Shown here: one piece after another, positions 7,337-14,577 of the stretch | Layout: the number at the start of each line of letters is the position of its first letter | How positions within the stretch are numbered: position 1 is the first letter of the stretch | Origin: JBBTVO01 sp038063195 | Lineage (GTDB): Bacteria; Patescibacteriota; Microgenomatia; Levybacterales; UBA12049 | Length of the DNA: 27,241 nucleotides | Direction: 5' to 3' | NCBI GenBank assembly: GCA_038063195.1 | Contig: JBBTVO010000009.1 | Location: 1-27,241 of the forward strand | Notes under the pieces: model-generated | Told to the model about the DNA's origin: nothing | Database searches by the model: none | What the model saw: the letters and a program-made list of their open reading frames with translations, nothing else | Made by a program: the position numbers and the translations under genes

Positions 7337-7831
7337 TTATTTAACTACGTTTCCTGTGAGAGTAAACGTCAGCTTAGTGTTTGCAGGGTCATTTGTTTCA
7401 ACTGATACAAATCTATTTACTGGTCCTGTACCGGCAGGTCCGTGAAATGCAGGATCAAAAACTGCAGTCAATTTTGCTTCGGTACCTTTTGGCACTTCTC
7501 CTGTCCACGAGGATAAGCCCTCCATGCCAAAACTCGGACTATCGGCTCCATCGATCGTGATATATGCTTTCGTACAATGACATGAAGTCTTCACATTGTA
7601 CAATTTAAGTGTATCAGCGCCTGTATTTTTGATGGTAAAAGATTTTACGACATTTCCTTTACTCATGGGTATCGTGCCCCAATCGAAACTCGTAGGATCT
7701 GATACATATGCTTTGGCATTCTGCGAGGCTTTAATCTCGGGAGTAGTAGTTTTCGTCAGAAAGAAAACTCCACCAAAAAGCAGTATTGTTGCTGAAGCGA
7801 TCATTAAAAAGATAATTTTTTTGTCGTTCAT
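7337..7831 (-). CDS. DUF1573 domain protein, membrane-anchored
   Basis: 164 residues. An N-terminal hydrophobic helix (about 6-26) anchors or exports an immunoglobulin-like DUF1573 domain (FDWGTIPMSKGNVVKSFTIKNTG...L.L.....SCHCT...), common in secreted proteins. The usual T-x-C-x-C-T site is present as SCHCT (Cys84, His85, Cys86), so a histidine lies between the two cysteines. The tail (FVSVETNDPANTKLTFTLTGNVVK) is typical. It is the second gene of the operon, 1 base after csoR. The Cys-His-Cys trio could bind copper or be a redox partner of the nearby CcdA; both are inference. Confidence 0.9.
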   Translation of the reverse strand: MNDKKIIFLMIASATILLFGGVFFLTKTTTPEIKASQNAKAYVSDPTSFDWGTIPMSKGNVVKSFTIKNTGADTLKLYNVKTSCHCTKAYITIDGADSPSFGMEGLSSWTGEVPKGTEAKLTAVFDPAFHGPAGTGPVNRFVSVETNDPANTKLTFTLTGNVVK

Positions 7832-7832
7832 A

Positions 7833-8105
7833 TTATTTGTCTTTTTTGAAAATAGTCATAATTTCTCCGATAGCTTCTTCCTGTCTGCCTTCTCTGATAG
7901 CATCAATTGCACAAGTTTTAAGATGATTTTCCAAAACCAGATTGTTAGTTTCCTTAAGTCCGCTTCCTACAGCCTGCATTTGATGAAGAACGTCAATGCA
8001 ATACGAGTCATCTTCAACCATTTTTATAACCTTCTCAAGGTGGCCCTTAGAGATTTTCAAACGGTGCAGTATTCTTTCGTGTGTATCTTTTGGTCTGTAT
8101 GCCAT
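7833..8105 (-). CDS. csoR: CsoR-family copper-sensing transcriptional repressor
   Basis: 90 residues, the full length of the CsoR/RcnR (DUF156) family: an all-helical protein beginning with DTHERILHRLKISKGHLEKVIKMV. The Cu+ ligand triad falls at exactly the positions of characterised CsoR proteins: Cys36, His61 and Cys65, with Tyr35 and Glu81 also in place. This separates it from the Ni/Co, formaldehyde and sulfide sensors of the family. Cu+ binding releases such repressors from DNA. It is the first gene of the operon, and a palindrome of CsoR type overlaps its promoter, so autoregulation of the whole unit is expected. The leader is about 41 bases with a weak AGGA-type ribosome site. Confidence 0.95.
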   Translation of the reverse strand: MAYRPKDTHERILHRLKISKGHLEKVIKMVEDDSYCIDVLHQMQAVGSGLKETNNLVLENHLKTCAIDAIREGRQEEAIGEIMTIFKKDK

Positions 8106-8133
8106 ATTGTTAAAATCCTGAGTTAGTCGAAGG

Positions 8134-8154
8134 ATATCCCCCTATGGGAGATAT
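8134..8154. promoter_or_regulatory. Predicted CsoR operator
   Basis: A 21-bp pseudopalindrome: outer arms ATATC/GATAT and inner arms CCC/GGG, mismatched only at one pair between the arms and in the three central bases. On the minus strand it reads ATATCTCCC-ATA-GGGGGATAT, close in shape to known CsoR boxes with C-tract/G-tract halves. It spans from the -10 box to about +13 of the csoR promoter, the right place for repression. Binding itself is inferred. Confidence 0.8.
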
Positions 8155-8181
8155 TATAAATCTAAAGTAATGGTGTGTCAA
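8153..8181 (-). promoter_or_regulatory. Consensus sigma-70 promoter of the copper operon
   Basis: On the minus strand, TTGACA (8176-8181) is followed after exactly 17 bases by TATAAT (8153-8158): a perfect match in both boxes. The predicted start is near 8146, inside the CsoR palindrome. It gives a 41-base leader before csoR. No other convincing promoter was seen down to the left edge, so it probably drives the whole operon. Confidence 0.9.
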
Positions 8182-8205
8182 GATGGTTATTATTGAGAAT
8201 TTTAA

Positions 8206-8234
8206 TTTACATTTGGCAGAATTTTTGCTAACAT
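8206..8234 (+). promoter_or_regulatory. Promoter of the polysaccharide deacetylase gene
   Basis: TTTACA (8206-8211), 17-base spacer, then an extended -10 TGC-TAACAT (hexamer 8229-8234). The predicted start at about 8241 is four bases before the ATG at 8245, so the mRNA would be almost leaderless. It does not overlap the divergent csoR promoter boxes. Confidence 0.65.
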
Positions 8235-8244
8235 TCAGGCATTC

Positions 8245-9135
8245 ATGCAGATGTTAGAAAAATTTTATATATTGTTTATCCTCATTGGGATCTTAGGTTT
8301 GTATCAATTTGCCGTATCGGGTTTTTATGAGGAAGCCCGGGCACAGAGTATTACATACTCCCCTGTTCCCTATTATGATTTGATGTGCAAAACGCCTGAA
8401 ATGTGTCTTGCGCTTGAGACAGAAGAGAGCTCTTCTGCGATTTCGCAAGCTCCGGCTGCCGGTTCGGATTTTTGTCTTAACGTACCAATTCTTCTTTATC
8501 ATCACATACAGCCGCAAAGTTTGGCAATTGAAAAGAAGCAAACAGCGTTAAGTGTTGACTCCGGTATTTTCGATGCTCAAATGAATTACTTAAAATACAG
8601 CGGATACACCGCAATTACCGCAGAGGATTTGGTAAATGCTCTTTCTTCGCACGGAAATCTTCCTGCGAAAAGTATATTAATCACAATTGATGACGGCTAT
8701 AAGGATAATTTTCTGTATGCCTTTCCAATTCTTCAAAAATACGGACTTATTGGAAATTTTATGGTGCCGAGCGGGCTTTTGGGAGGAGAAGATTTTATGA
8801 CTTGGGATGATCTTAAACAAATTAGTTCAAGCGGTTTTGCGTTTGTCGTAAATCATACGTGGTCCCACTTCCCGCTTCCTCAAGGATCAAAAGAAAAAAT
8901 AAAAATGGAGGCAGGTATTGCAAGGTCCGACCTTGCAAGTGCTACGGGGCAAAAGATAAACACTTTTGCTTATCCGTATGGGTCATTTGATGACAAATCG
9001 ATTGAGGTTTTAAAAGCTGAAGGATTCGCTGGAGCGTTCTCGACAATTTCAGGATTTACTCAGTGCAAGTCTTACATAATGTCACTTCATAGGAATCACG
9101 TCGGCAACGCCCCCCTGTCGTCCTACGGTCTTTAA
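8245..9135 (+). CDS. Polysaccharide deacetylase (NodB homology), membrane-anchored
   Basis: 296 residues. An N-terminal hydrophobic segment (about 7-25, signal or anchor), a linker with Cys48/Cys54/Cys77, then a carbohydrate esterase 4 domain. Visible motifs: PILLYHHI; TIDDGYKDN with Asp149-Asp150; NHTWSHF with the metal ligands His204 and His208; AYPYGSFD; and a C-terminal LHRNHV. It should remove acetyl groups from cell-surface polysaccharide or peptidoglycan, outside the membrane. ATG 8245 is chosen because the predicted start site is 4 bases upstream; ATG 8251 is an alternative. The repeat palindrome at 8918-8938 lies within its coding sequence (residues about 225-231). A strong terminator follows. 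Confidence 0.92.
   Translation: MQMLEKFYILFILIGILGLYQFAVSGFYEEARAQSITYSPVPYYDLMCKTPEMCLALETEESSSAISQAPAAGSDFCLNVPILLYHHIQPQSLAIEKKQTALSVDSGIFDAQMNYLKYSGYTAITAEDLVNALSSHGNLPAKSILITIDDGYKDNFLYAFPILQKYGLIGNFMVPSGLLGGEDFMTWDDLKQISSSGFAFVVNHTWSHFPLPQGSKEKIKMEAGIARSDLASATGQKINTFAYPYGSFDDKSIEVLKAEGFAGAFSTISGFTQCKSYIMSLHRNHVGNAPLSSYGL
8918..8938. repeat. Perfect palindrome inside the deacetylase gene
   Basis: Ten-base arms TTGCAAGGTC and GACCTTGCAA around one central C. It encodes A-R-S-D-L-A in frame. The core CAAGGTC-S-GACCTTG is shared with the intergenic palindrome at 17386-17402, and CCGACCTTGT recurs at 18141-18150, which makes a chance match less likely. Confidence 0.7.
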
Positions 9136-9137
9136 CT

Positions 9138-9186
9138 TTTTAACCTCGTAGGTTACACGCACGACACCTGCGAGGTTAAAATTTTG
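9138..9186 (+). terminator. Strong hairpin terminator after the deacetylase gene
   Basis: A 16-bp stem with one G-T pair: left arm 9138-9153 (TTTTAACCTCGTAGGT), 12-base loop, right arm 9166-9181 (ACCTGCGAGGTTAAAA), followed by TTTTG. It starts two bases after the stop codon. The stem is A-rich on one side and T-rich on the other, so it could work on both strands. The remaining intergenic sequence up to 9306 holds only the dinB promoter. Confidence 0.85.
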
Positions 9187-9262
9187 ATTGGCATTAAACA
9201 GTCACATCGGAAACTCACAGCTCTCTTCTTACGGATTATAAATTGATATCTTAATATCCTCT

Positions 9263-9289
9263 TTGTCGTATTGATTTATTTCGTATAAT
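9263..9289 (+). promoter_or_regulatory. Probable dinB promoter
   Basis: TATAAT at 9284-9289 is a perfect -10 box. The -35 box is weak (TTGTCG at 9263-9268, 15-base spacer). The predicted start is near 9296, 11 bases before the GTG start codon. No LexA-like box was recognised. Confidence 0.5.
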
Positions 9290-9306
9290 GTTCTACTTTA
9301 TTTCTA

Positions 9307-10641
9307 GTGGCTATATCTAGACAAAATAGGGGTTCAACCCCTAATCAAACCTTTAATCAAGCACAGAATTTAAACAGAACTATTCTTCATATTGATTTTG
9401 ACTCTTTTTTTGCAAGTGTTGAGCAGCAGCATGATCCAAGTTTGCGCGGACGTCCAATGGGAGTGACTGCGACCAATGGCAGAACTTGTATTATTGCGTC
9501 TTCACGGGAAGCAAAAAAACTTGGTATAGGTACGGCATCACGTACTTACGAAGCTCTTAAAATTTGTCCGCAGTTAAAACTTGTTCCGGCAGATTTTGAC
9601 AAATACTATGAAGTGTCTAGGAAGTTCTTAAATATCTGCAAAGACTACTCGCCTGCTGTCGAACTTTTTTCAATTGATGAAGTATTTATGGATATTACTT
9701 CAACAATTCATTTGTTTGGTGGAACTTATGGTTTGATATCTAAGATTAAACAAAGGATCAAGGATGAGATCGGCGAGTTCATAACAGCATCGATTGGAAT
9801 TTCTCATAACAAACTTTTGGCAAAAATGGCTTCAGGTCTTAATAAGCCGGATGGAATTTTTGAAATACGAAGAGATGAACTAGATAAGGTTTATTCGCAA
9901 GTAAGTATGATGGCCGTATGCGGAATCGGCGAGAGGATCAAGGATAGATTAAATAAAATAGGAGTTTATAGTCTTCTAGACTTGCGAGGAATCGATTATC
10001 CACTTCTTCTTTCCGAATTCGGTAATGAAGAGGCAAAGTTTCTCAGGAATGTCTCCATTGGTTTTGATGATTCAGATGTAATCCCCTACACCGAGGCGCC
10101 GCAAGTAAAATCTGTCGGGAGAAATTATTGTCTCCCCAAAAATGAATACGACAAAAGAGTAATTCTTCAAAATGTCTATGAGCTTTGGGAAGAAATATGC
10201 ATAAAACTTAGAAGACTTAATAAAAAAGCAAGAACTTTGGGATTTTCCTTGCGGGGAAATATAAACGTCCGCAATAGAAAAACTTATAATTTTTATTTTG
10301 ACGATTCACAGGAAATTTTTAATTTATTCAGGGCCTTAATTATTGAAGATGAGGAAATCTTTAATTTAAAAGAAAATTATATAAGGCAGATTAGCGTCTG
10401 GGTCTCATCACTTGAAGAGAATAGCAATCTTACCTTGTCTTTGTTTGATGATACCAAAAAAGATAATCTCACTCAGGCGGTTGATAAAATTAACGACAGA
10501 TTTGGAGACCATACTATAAGAAATGGCTTTCTTCTTTATTCTGAAAAGCTTACAACCAAACCCAACGGCTACATGGCGGACAAATATGAGAGGATAAAAC
10601 TCGCAGACGAATCAACCGCTCAGCTTGTAAGTTCCGAATAA
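9307..10641 (+). CDS. dinB: DNA polymerase IV (Y-family translesion polymerase)
   Basis: 444 residues with GTG start; no other start exists before the conserved domain. Motifs of Y-family polymerases: ILHIDFDSFFASVEQ (catalytic Asp30), FSIDEVFMDI (Asp124-Glu125), then SIGISHNKLLAKMAS with the palm-thumb junction, and an HhH-type thumb (MMAVCGIGERIKDRLNKIGVYSLLDL). The little-finger domain follows (VKSVGRNYCLP...). Near residues 376-382, TLSLFDD resembles the beta-clamp binding motif QLSLF. It copies past damaged template at the cost of accuracy. It stands alone with its own promoter, and its last 22 bases overlap the tail of the convergent gene. Confidence 0.95.
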   Translation: MAISRQNRGSTPNQTFNQAQNLNRTILHIDFDSFFASVEQQHDPSLRGRPMGVTATNGRTCIIASSREAKKLGIGTASRTYEALKICPQLKLVPADFDKYYEVSRKFLNICKDYSPAVELFSIDEVFMDITSTIHLFGGTYGLISKIKQRIKDEIGEFITASIGISHNKLLAKMASGLNKPDGIFEIRRDELDKVYSQVSMMAVCGIGERIKDRLNKIGVYSLLDLRGIDYPLLLSEFGNEEAKFLRNVSIGFDDSDVIPYTEAPQVKSVGRNYCLPKNEYDKRVILQNVYELWEEICIKLRRLNKKARTLGFSLRGNINVRNRKTYNFYFDDSQEIFNLFRALIIEDEEIFNLKENYIRQISVWVSSLEENSNLTLSLFDDTKKDNLTQAVDKINDRFGDHTIRNGFLLYSEKLTTKPNGYMADKYERIKLADESTAQLVSSE

Positions 10642-11156
10642 ATTTTTTCTTTAATTTGTTTATCTCTTTTTACCAAATTATAAATCCTAGCTCTGTTATA
10701 CCTCTGAAGCATTGCTGCATAAAAATTTGCGGCAATCCCTGCTCCATTCACATAAATGTCTCCAGAGAAATGATGCCCACTTAAAGGCACATCAAGCCCC
10801 GCAATAATAGCTATTCCTACAGCTACCCCAGCAACATGGACTGATTCAAAAACCCTAGTGCTTAATTCGAATCGCTTTGCTTTATCCAGATTGGGCTCTG
10901 GTAAAGAATAAAACGGGATATAAGGAAGTTTAAGCTTCTTTCGAACAAATCTAATCGCTGGGTCACCACTAGGAATAAATCTCCTGAAGGTTCTTATGCC
11001 AATCTTACGATAGATATTTCCATCACCCTCCCAAGGTTTTGGTGCAAAATATGCCTCTGCAACAACTCCCGCTACTCTTTTTGGTAAAGAGGCAATGGAT
11101 TGGGTTGAATTATGTTCAGCTTGAGGCTTAAAGCCGCCTCTCAATTCTGGACTCAT
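10620..11156 (-). CDS. CrtO-like (glycosyl-diaponeurosporenoate acyltransferase-like) protein
   Basis: 178 residues. The order NIYRKIGIRTFRRFIPSGD, then a helix with ELSTRVFESVHVAGVAVG, then a hydrophobic stretch (GIAANFYAAMLQRYNRARIYNLV) resembles the CrtO/PF18927 membrane acyltransferase-like family, where the sequence 'lGIr.wK..lP' and a C-terminal 'QRYNRxR' are typical. The N-terminal 25 residues are not conserved-looking. Substrate unknown; no carotenoid genes are seen nearby, so the name should be read as a fold similarity only. The promoter (TTGACT-17-TATAAT) puts the predicted start about 3 bases before ATG. It overlaps dinB tail to tail by 22 bases. Confidence 0.45.
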   Translation of the reverse strand: MSPELRGGFKPQAEHNSTQSIASLPKRVAGVVAEAYFAPKPWEGDGNIYRKIGIRTFRRFIPSGDPAIRFVRKKLKLPYIPFYSLPEPNLDKAKRFELSTRVFESVHVAGVAVGIAIIAGLDVPLSGHHFSGDIYVNGAGIAANFYAAMLQRYNRARIYNLVKRDKQIKEKIYSELTS

Positions 11157-11165
11157 AATCGGAGT

Positions 11166-11194
11166 ATTATACTAAAGCCAGGGGAAGAAGTCAA
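11166..11194 (-). promoter_or_regulatory. Near-consensus promoter giving a leaderless transcript
   Basis: On the minus strand, TTGACT (11189-11194), a 17-base spacer, and TATAAT (11166-11171). The predicted start is near 11159 and the ATG begins at 11156, so there is no room for a ribosome binding site. Confidence 0.8.
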
Positions 11195-11203
11195 ACTATA
11201 GGT

Positions 11204-12019
11204 TTAGTTAGAAATTTTGCAGAGATAATTTAACTCAGCTAGGACTTCCTTTTCCTGATCAGGATTAAGCCCCAGGATTTTTATCTGTGCAGGATTAATG
11301 CAGATATTTTTGCAAAGGACAATTTGATTAAGAAGAAGAGTTTGCTTTTGGCTTTGTGTAAGAGATCTGACAGAAGTAACTGGATATAATTTGGCTTCTT
11401 CAACAAGCTCCCTTAGGCTTCCAGTCTGGGGATGATTCCAGCCTATTGCTTTGACTCCCGAACAAAGAGAGTACTGCAATGCATCCTGCGTGAGCTTGGT
11501 GTTTGTGATGATCCATGTTTCCGCAAATCCGTGTTTCTGAGAAAGATCATCAAATCTTGCCTTTGTATAAAGAGCTACGTGTACATCCGACTTTATCCCC
11601 GGGCCATTATGGTACTTTGCTTCCACTATTATTTTCTTTCCGTCCTTTTCTGCTACGACATCAATTTCATGTGTTACACATCTCCCTTCAAGAATTTGCC
11701 TCACTTTAGTCTGATATCCCTGCGCTTTGAGAATTTCAGAAACGTAATCTTCAAAAGGGTAGCCGGTAGGGCCGAGATCCATAATCGCCTGTTTCAAGCT
11801 GTATCTTATGCTGTCATTCGGTTCTGAGGATTTATCCAAAAATTCTATGATATGTTTGTAGATTTCAGCAGTAGTTATGTTTTCGCGGATCTCAGATACC
11901 ACATGAGAAAGAACTTCATCTTCAATGTTCTTCGGAATTCCGGCGCGTCCTATGGAGCTTCTTACCTTTTCTTCGGAAAAAGGCTCTTTTTCGCCGTTTG
12001 CTTTAATTACATTTATCAC
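11204..12019 (-). CDS. ATP-cone domain fused to an Mrr-like restriction endonuclease
   Basis: 271 residues. Residues 1-85 form an ATP-cone (VIKANGEKEPFSEEKVRSSI...RAGIP), the nucleotide-sensing domain best known from ribonucleotide reductase and NrdR. Residues about 86-200 form an Mrr-type PD-(D/E)xK nuclease: GYPFEDYVSEILKAQGY, HEIDVVAE with Asp120, and the VEAKYH motif with Glu133 and Lys135. The C-terminal 70 residues (LLLNQIVLCKNICINPAQIKILGLN) may form a helical DNA-binding part. It suggests a nucleotide-gated DNA nuclease. No methylase is adjacent. Start is GTG at 12019, matching the family's usual N-terminus, but a TATAAT lies only one base upstream (12021-12026), so that box cannot serve this start codon. 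Confidence 0.85.
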   Translation of the reverse strand: MINVIKANGEKEPFSEEKVRSSIGRAGIPKNIEDEVLSHVVSEIRENITTAEIYKHIIEFLDKSSEPNDSIRYSLKQAIMDLGPTGYPFEDYVSEILKAQGYQTKVRQILEGRCVTHEIDVVAEKDGKKIIVEAKYHNGPGIKSDVHVALYTKARFDDLSQKHGFAETWIITNTKLTQDALQYSLCSGVKAIGWNHPQTGSLRELVEEAKLYPVTSVRSLTQSQKQTLLLNQIVLCKNICINPAQIKILGLNPDQEKEVLAELNYLCKISN

Positions 12020-12066
12020 TATTATATCGTAAAACTTTTTAGGTGAATATTACAAGAGTCTGAAAG

Positions 12067-14445
12067 TTAGAGATCAAGATTAGCATATTTTTTAAACACT
12101 ATGAAATCATCTTTTTCATAAACAACGTAGTACCTTTTGTTTTGTTTTAAATTTTTCGCAAGTTCTTTTTGGGCAGAAAGTGAGGGCTGGGCAAAATTGT
12201 CAGTCAGAAGAAAAGCGACATAATCAGCTTCTTCTACTCCAAGAGGAAGTGTGTAAAGCTTTTCTCGGTGGGAAAGATGCGCGCCAAGATTATTGGAAGA
12301 CGTAACGCTTGCATCCTGCGGAATTTGCTTTAGCGTGTTAATCACATCTTTTCTGTACGAAAGCTGTTCTGTAAAGACGCTTATGTTCGGGCGTTTTGAG
12401 AGAGGTAGAGGGCCTAGGAAGTAGGCAGATATAAGAGCAAAAAATAAAATATACCAAGAGAAAAAACTTAAGGGAATCTTCCTGAATTTATCTGTAATGA
12501 ATTTTATTGAGTAAATTGTAGAAATAAATATAAATGGAGTTATTGCCGCGCTATATTGATAGTATATTTGCCGAAGCTGTACGTTATCGCTCAAAGAGCC
12601 TATGAGAAGGTCTGGAGTTGCAAAAATTAAAGCAAAAGGAAAAAGAAAAGGTAGGAAGCCTACGGGCAAGAGAAGTTTATAAGCATACAGGGGGATATCG
12701 TGCGTAAGAAGTGTTTTTATAAGAAGCGCTGGTGAAAAGATTATATTCTTTATAACACTTGCCGGAGAATCTCCAAACTCAGAATAGTAAGAAAGCGCAA
12801 AATGCTCCCCGCCATAAAAAGAAGGGATAATTTTTGCAATCAGTAAATAAAAAATTGAGGCGGATAAAATTGTAAGCGCACCGCCAAAGAGTCTTTTGCT
12901 TTGAATAAAAAATACATAAAGACCAAAAATAGCTGCGATCAGCCATATTTGCTCTTTTGAGATACAGGCAAGAAATAGAAAAATTAAAAATAAAGCATAT
13001 TTTTTCTTACGGACAAAATAAAACGCGCCAAGCAAAAAAGTAGTTGCCAGTACGACAGGATGAAAGTCATATAAATTTGAATAACCAAGGGAAGGATTGA
13101 GAAGATAAGAAGCTGATACTGCAAGAGAGATGTTTTTGTTTTTAAGTAAATCTTTTGAAATCAGATAGACAAAAACAGCACCCATTCCCAGAACAATCGT
13201 CTGAATTAATAAAAGCATTTTCGGATTATTCCATATGAGGTAAAAAGGCGAGAGCAGTATCAGGAGGAAATCTGCATGGAAAGAAAGTCTCGATACGATA
13301 TTTGTCCCATCGGGGTTTGAAAAGGCAAAAATCCTTCCATTTATAGTATTCCAGACTGTCTGGTCCATATTGCCCAGGTCAAACCTACCCGTGAAGAAAT
13401 TGTCGTGTCTTAGGAAACTTATTGTCGTGTAGTAAATAATATAAATAAGAATAAGTAATCCAAGAATGATTTCATACCGGTATTTACTTACGAATTCCTC
13501 GGTTTTATCTATAAACTTAATTTTGAAATTTCTCCATGAGAATATGAATAACAAAAATAAAATTTCCGAAAATATGAATACAATTCTGGCAAATATTGAA
13601 GCAAGTCCTGCTGTCTGAAGTGATATTATTTTAGACAGCGCAAGAGTTATGAAGCCTTCCCTGACTCCAAGGCCCATGGGAGCAATTATTGATAGATACC
13701 CAACCAGAAGCGAAAGAGTAAAAAGCCCTACAAGAGCAAGGCCTTTTTCAAGCGGAAGGTAAATAATTGATGAAATAACAAGAAATGTCCCAAGACCAAA
13801 TATGAAATGTGAAAATACAGATACTATCAGAAGTTTGAAATTCGAATAGGGTTTGAAATCAGGAAGAGCAAGGTTTACGTATTTTAAAAAACCAGGAAGT
13901 TTAATTTTATCCAGGATGTTTTTATTAAAAACAAACATCATTGAAACAAAAAAAGTAAATATTACAACAGGAAAGCTTAGATATTTGAGGTTTGGGAATA
14001 GGCTCGAAAATATAAAGGACCCCGCAAGTAAGGATGCGATAATAGTCCCGAGCATAAAGAAGCTAATCTCTATAAGTATCAGATTGGCTATTGTTTTTTT
14101 GTCTATCCCCTTTTCGCCGAAAGACAAAGTTTTGCCGACAAATGCCCATATAAAGCCCGGCGTATATCTTTTGAATTCCGAAATTCCCCAGAGATACGAA
14201 GCTTCTCTAAGTGAAACAGAGTATCCTTTCTCATCCAATAGTTTTTTCCAGACATAAGATCTGAGGAAAAAATACGAGCTTAAGAGTAAAGCTCCGGGTA
14301 TTAAAAGAAATAAATTCGGACTTTTAAAATAAGAAGCAATACTTCCCGATTGCGCTGATACCAATTTGGCAATAAAAAATAATGCGACAAGAGACAGCGG
14401 CCAGCCAAAAATAAATTTTAGAGATGAAATGAATTTATTATTCAC
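12067..14445 (-). CDS. Flippase-like (UPF0104/AglD) - DUF2079 fusion membrane protein
   Basis: 792 residues with about 18-20 membrane helices. The N-terminal third is a lysylphosphatidylglycerol synthase TM/AglD-like flippase domain: SEFKRYTPGFIWAFVGK (about 90-105) and APMGLGVREG (about 255-264). The rest (about 340-785) is DUF2079: FLRHDNFFTGRFDLGNMDQTVWN, SFHADFLLILLSPFYL, LYDFHPVVLATTFLLGAFYF and ISKEQ are its typical blocks, a glycosyltransferase-C-like membrane fold. It probably handles lipid-linked sugars at the membrane. It starts with GTG; TATAAT at 14454-14459 predicts transcription about 2 bases before it, so it is leaderless. The substrate is unknown. Confidence 0.85.
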   Translation of the reverse strand: MNNKFISSLKFIFGWPLSLVALFFIAKLVSAQSGSIASYFKSPNLFLLIPGALLLSSYFFLRSYVWKKLLDEKGYSVSLREASYLWGISEFKRYTPGFIWAFVGKTLSFGEKGIDKKTIANLILIEISFFMLGTIIASLLAGSFIFSSLFPNLKYLSFPVVIFTFFVSMMFVFNKNILDKIKLPGFLKYVNLALPDFKPYSNFKLLIVSVFSHFIFGLGTFLVISSIIYLPLEKGLALVGLFTLSLLVGYLSIIAPMGLGVREGFITLALSKIISLQTAGLASIFARIVFIFSEILFLLFIFSWRNFKIKFIDKTEEFVSKYRYEIILGLLILIYIIYYTTISFLRHDNFFTGRFDLGNMDQTVWNTINGRIFAFSNPDGTNIVSRLSFHADFLLILLSPFYLIWNNPKMLLLIQTIVLGMGAVFVYLISKDLLKNKNISLAVSASYLLNPSLGYSNLYDFHPVVLATTFLLGAFYFVRKKKYALFLIFLFLACISKEQIWLIAAIFGLYVFFIQSKRLFGGALTILSASIFYLLIAKIIPSFYGGEHFALSYYSEFGDSPASVIKNIIFSPALLIKTLLTHDIPLYAYKLLLPVGFLPFLFPFALIFATPDLLIGSLSDNVQLRQIYYQYSAAITPFIFISTIYSIKFITDKFRKIPLSFFSWYILFFALISAYFLGPLPLSKRPNISVFTEQLSYRKDVINTLKQIPQDASVTSSNNLGAHLSHREKLYTLPLGVEEADYVAFLLTDNFAQPSLSAQKELAKNLKQNKRYYVVYEKDDFIVFKKYANLDL

Positions 14446-14453
14446 TCTTGCTT

Positions 14454-14483
14454 ATTATAGAAGAAAATGGTGAAGAAAGTTAA
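14454..14483 (-). promoter_or_regulatory. Promoter of the flippase-DUF2079 gene
   Basis: TATAAT (14454-14459) with TTAACT (14478-14483) 18 bases upstream on the minus strand. The predicted start is near 14447; the GTG start codon begins at 14445. Confidence 0.55.
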
Positions 14484-14504
14484 TTTTAAAATTATTACTC
14501 ACTG

Positions 14505-14577
14505 CGCGCCTGAAGGGAGTCGAACCCCCAACCCCTTCGTCCGAAGCGAAGTGCTCTGTCCATTGAGCTACAGGCGC
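14505..14577 (-). tRNA. tRNA-Arg (anticodon TCG)
   Basis: Full cloverleaf on the minus strand: acceptor GCGCCTG/CAGGCGC, D stem GCTC/GAGC, anticodon stem CTTCG/CGAAG with loop CTTCGGA (anticodon TCG, reading CGA and related Arg codons), and a T arm with TTCGACT. The T stem has two G-T pairs. Discriminator is G; the following bases are CAG, so CCA must be added after transcription. Confidence 0.95.
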
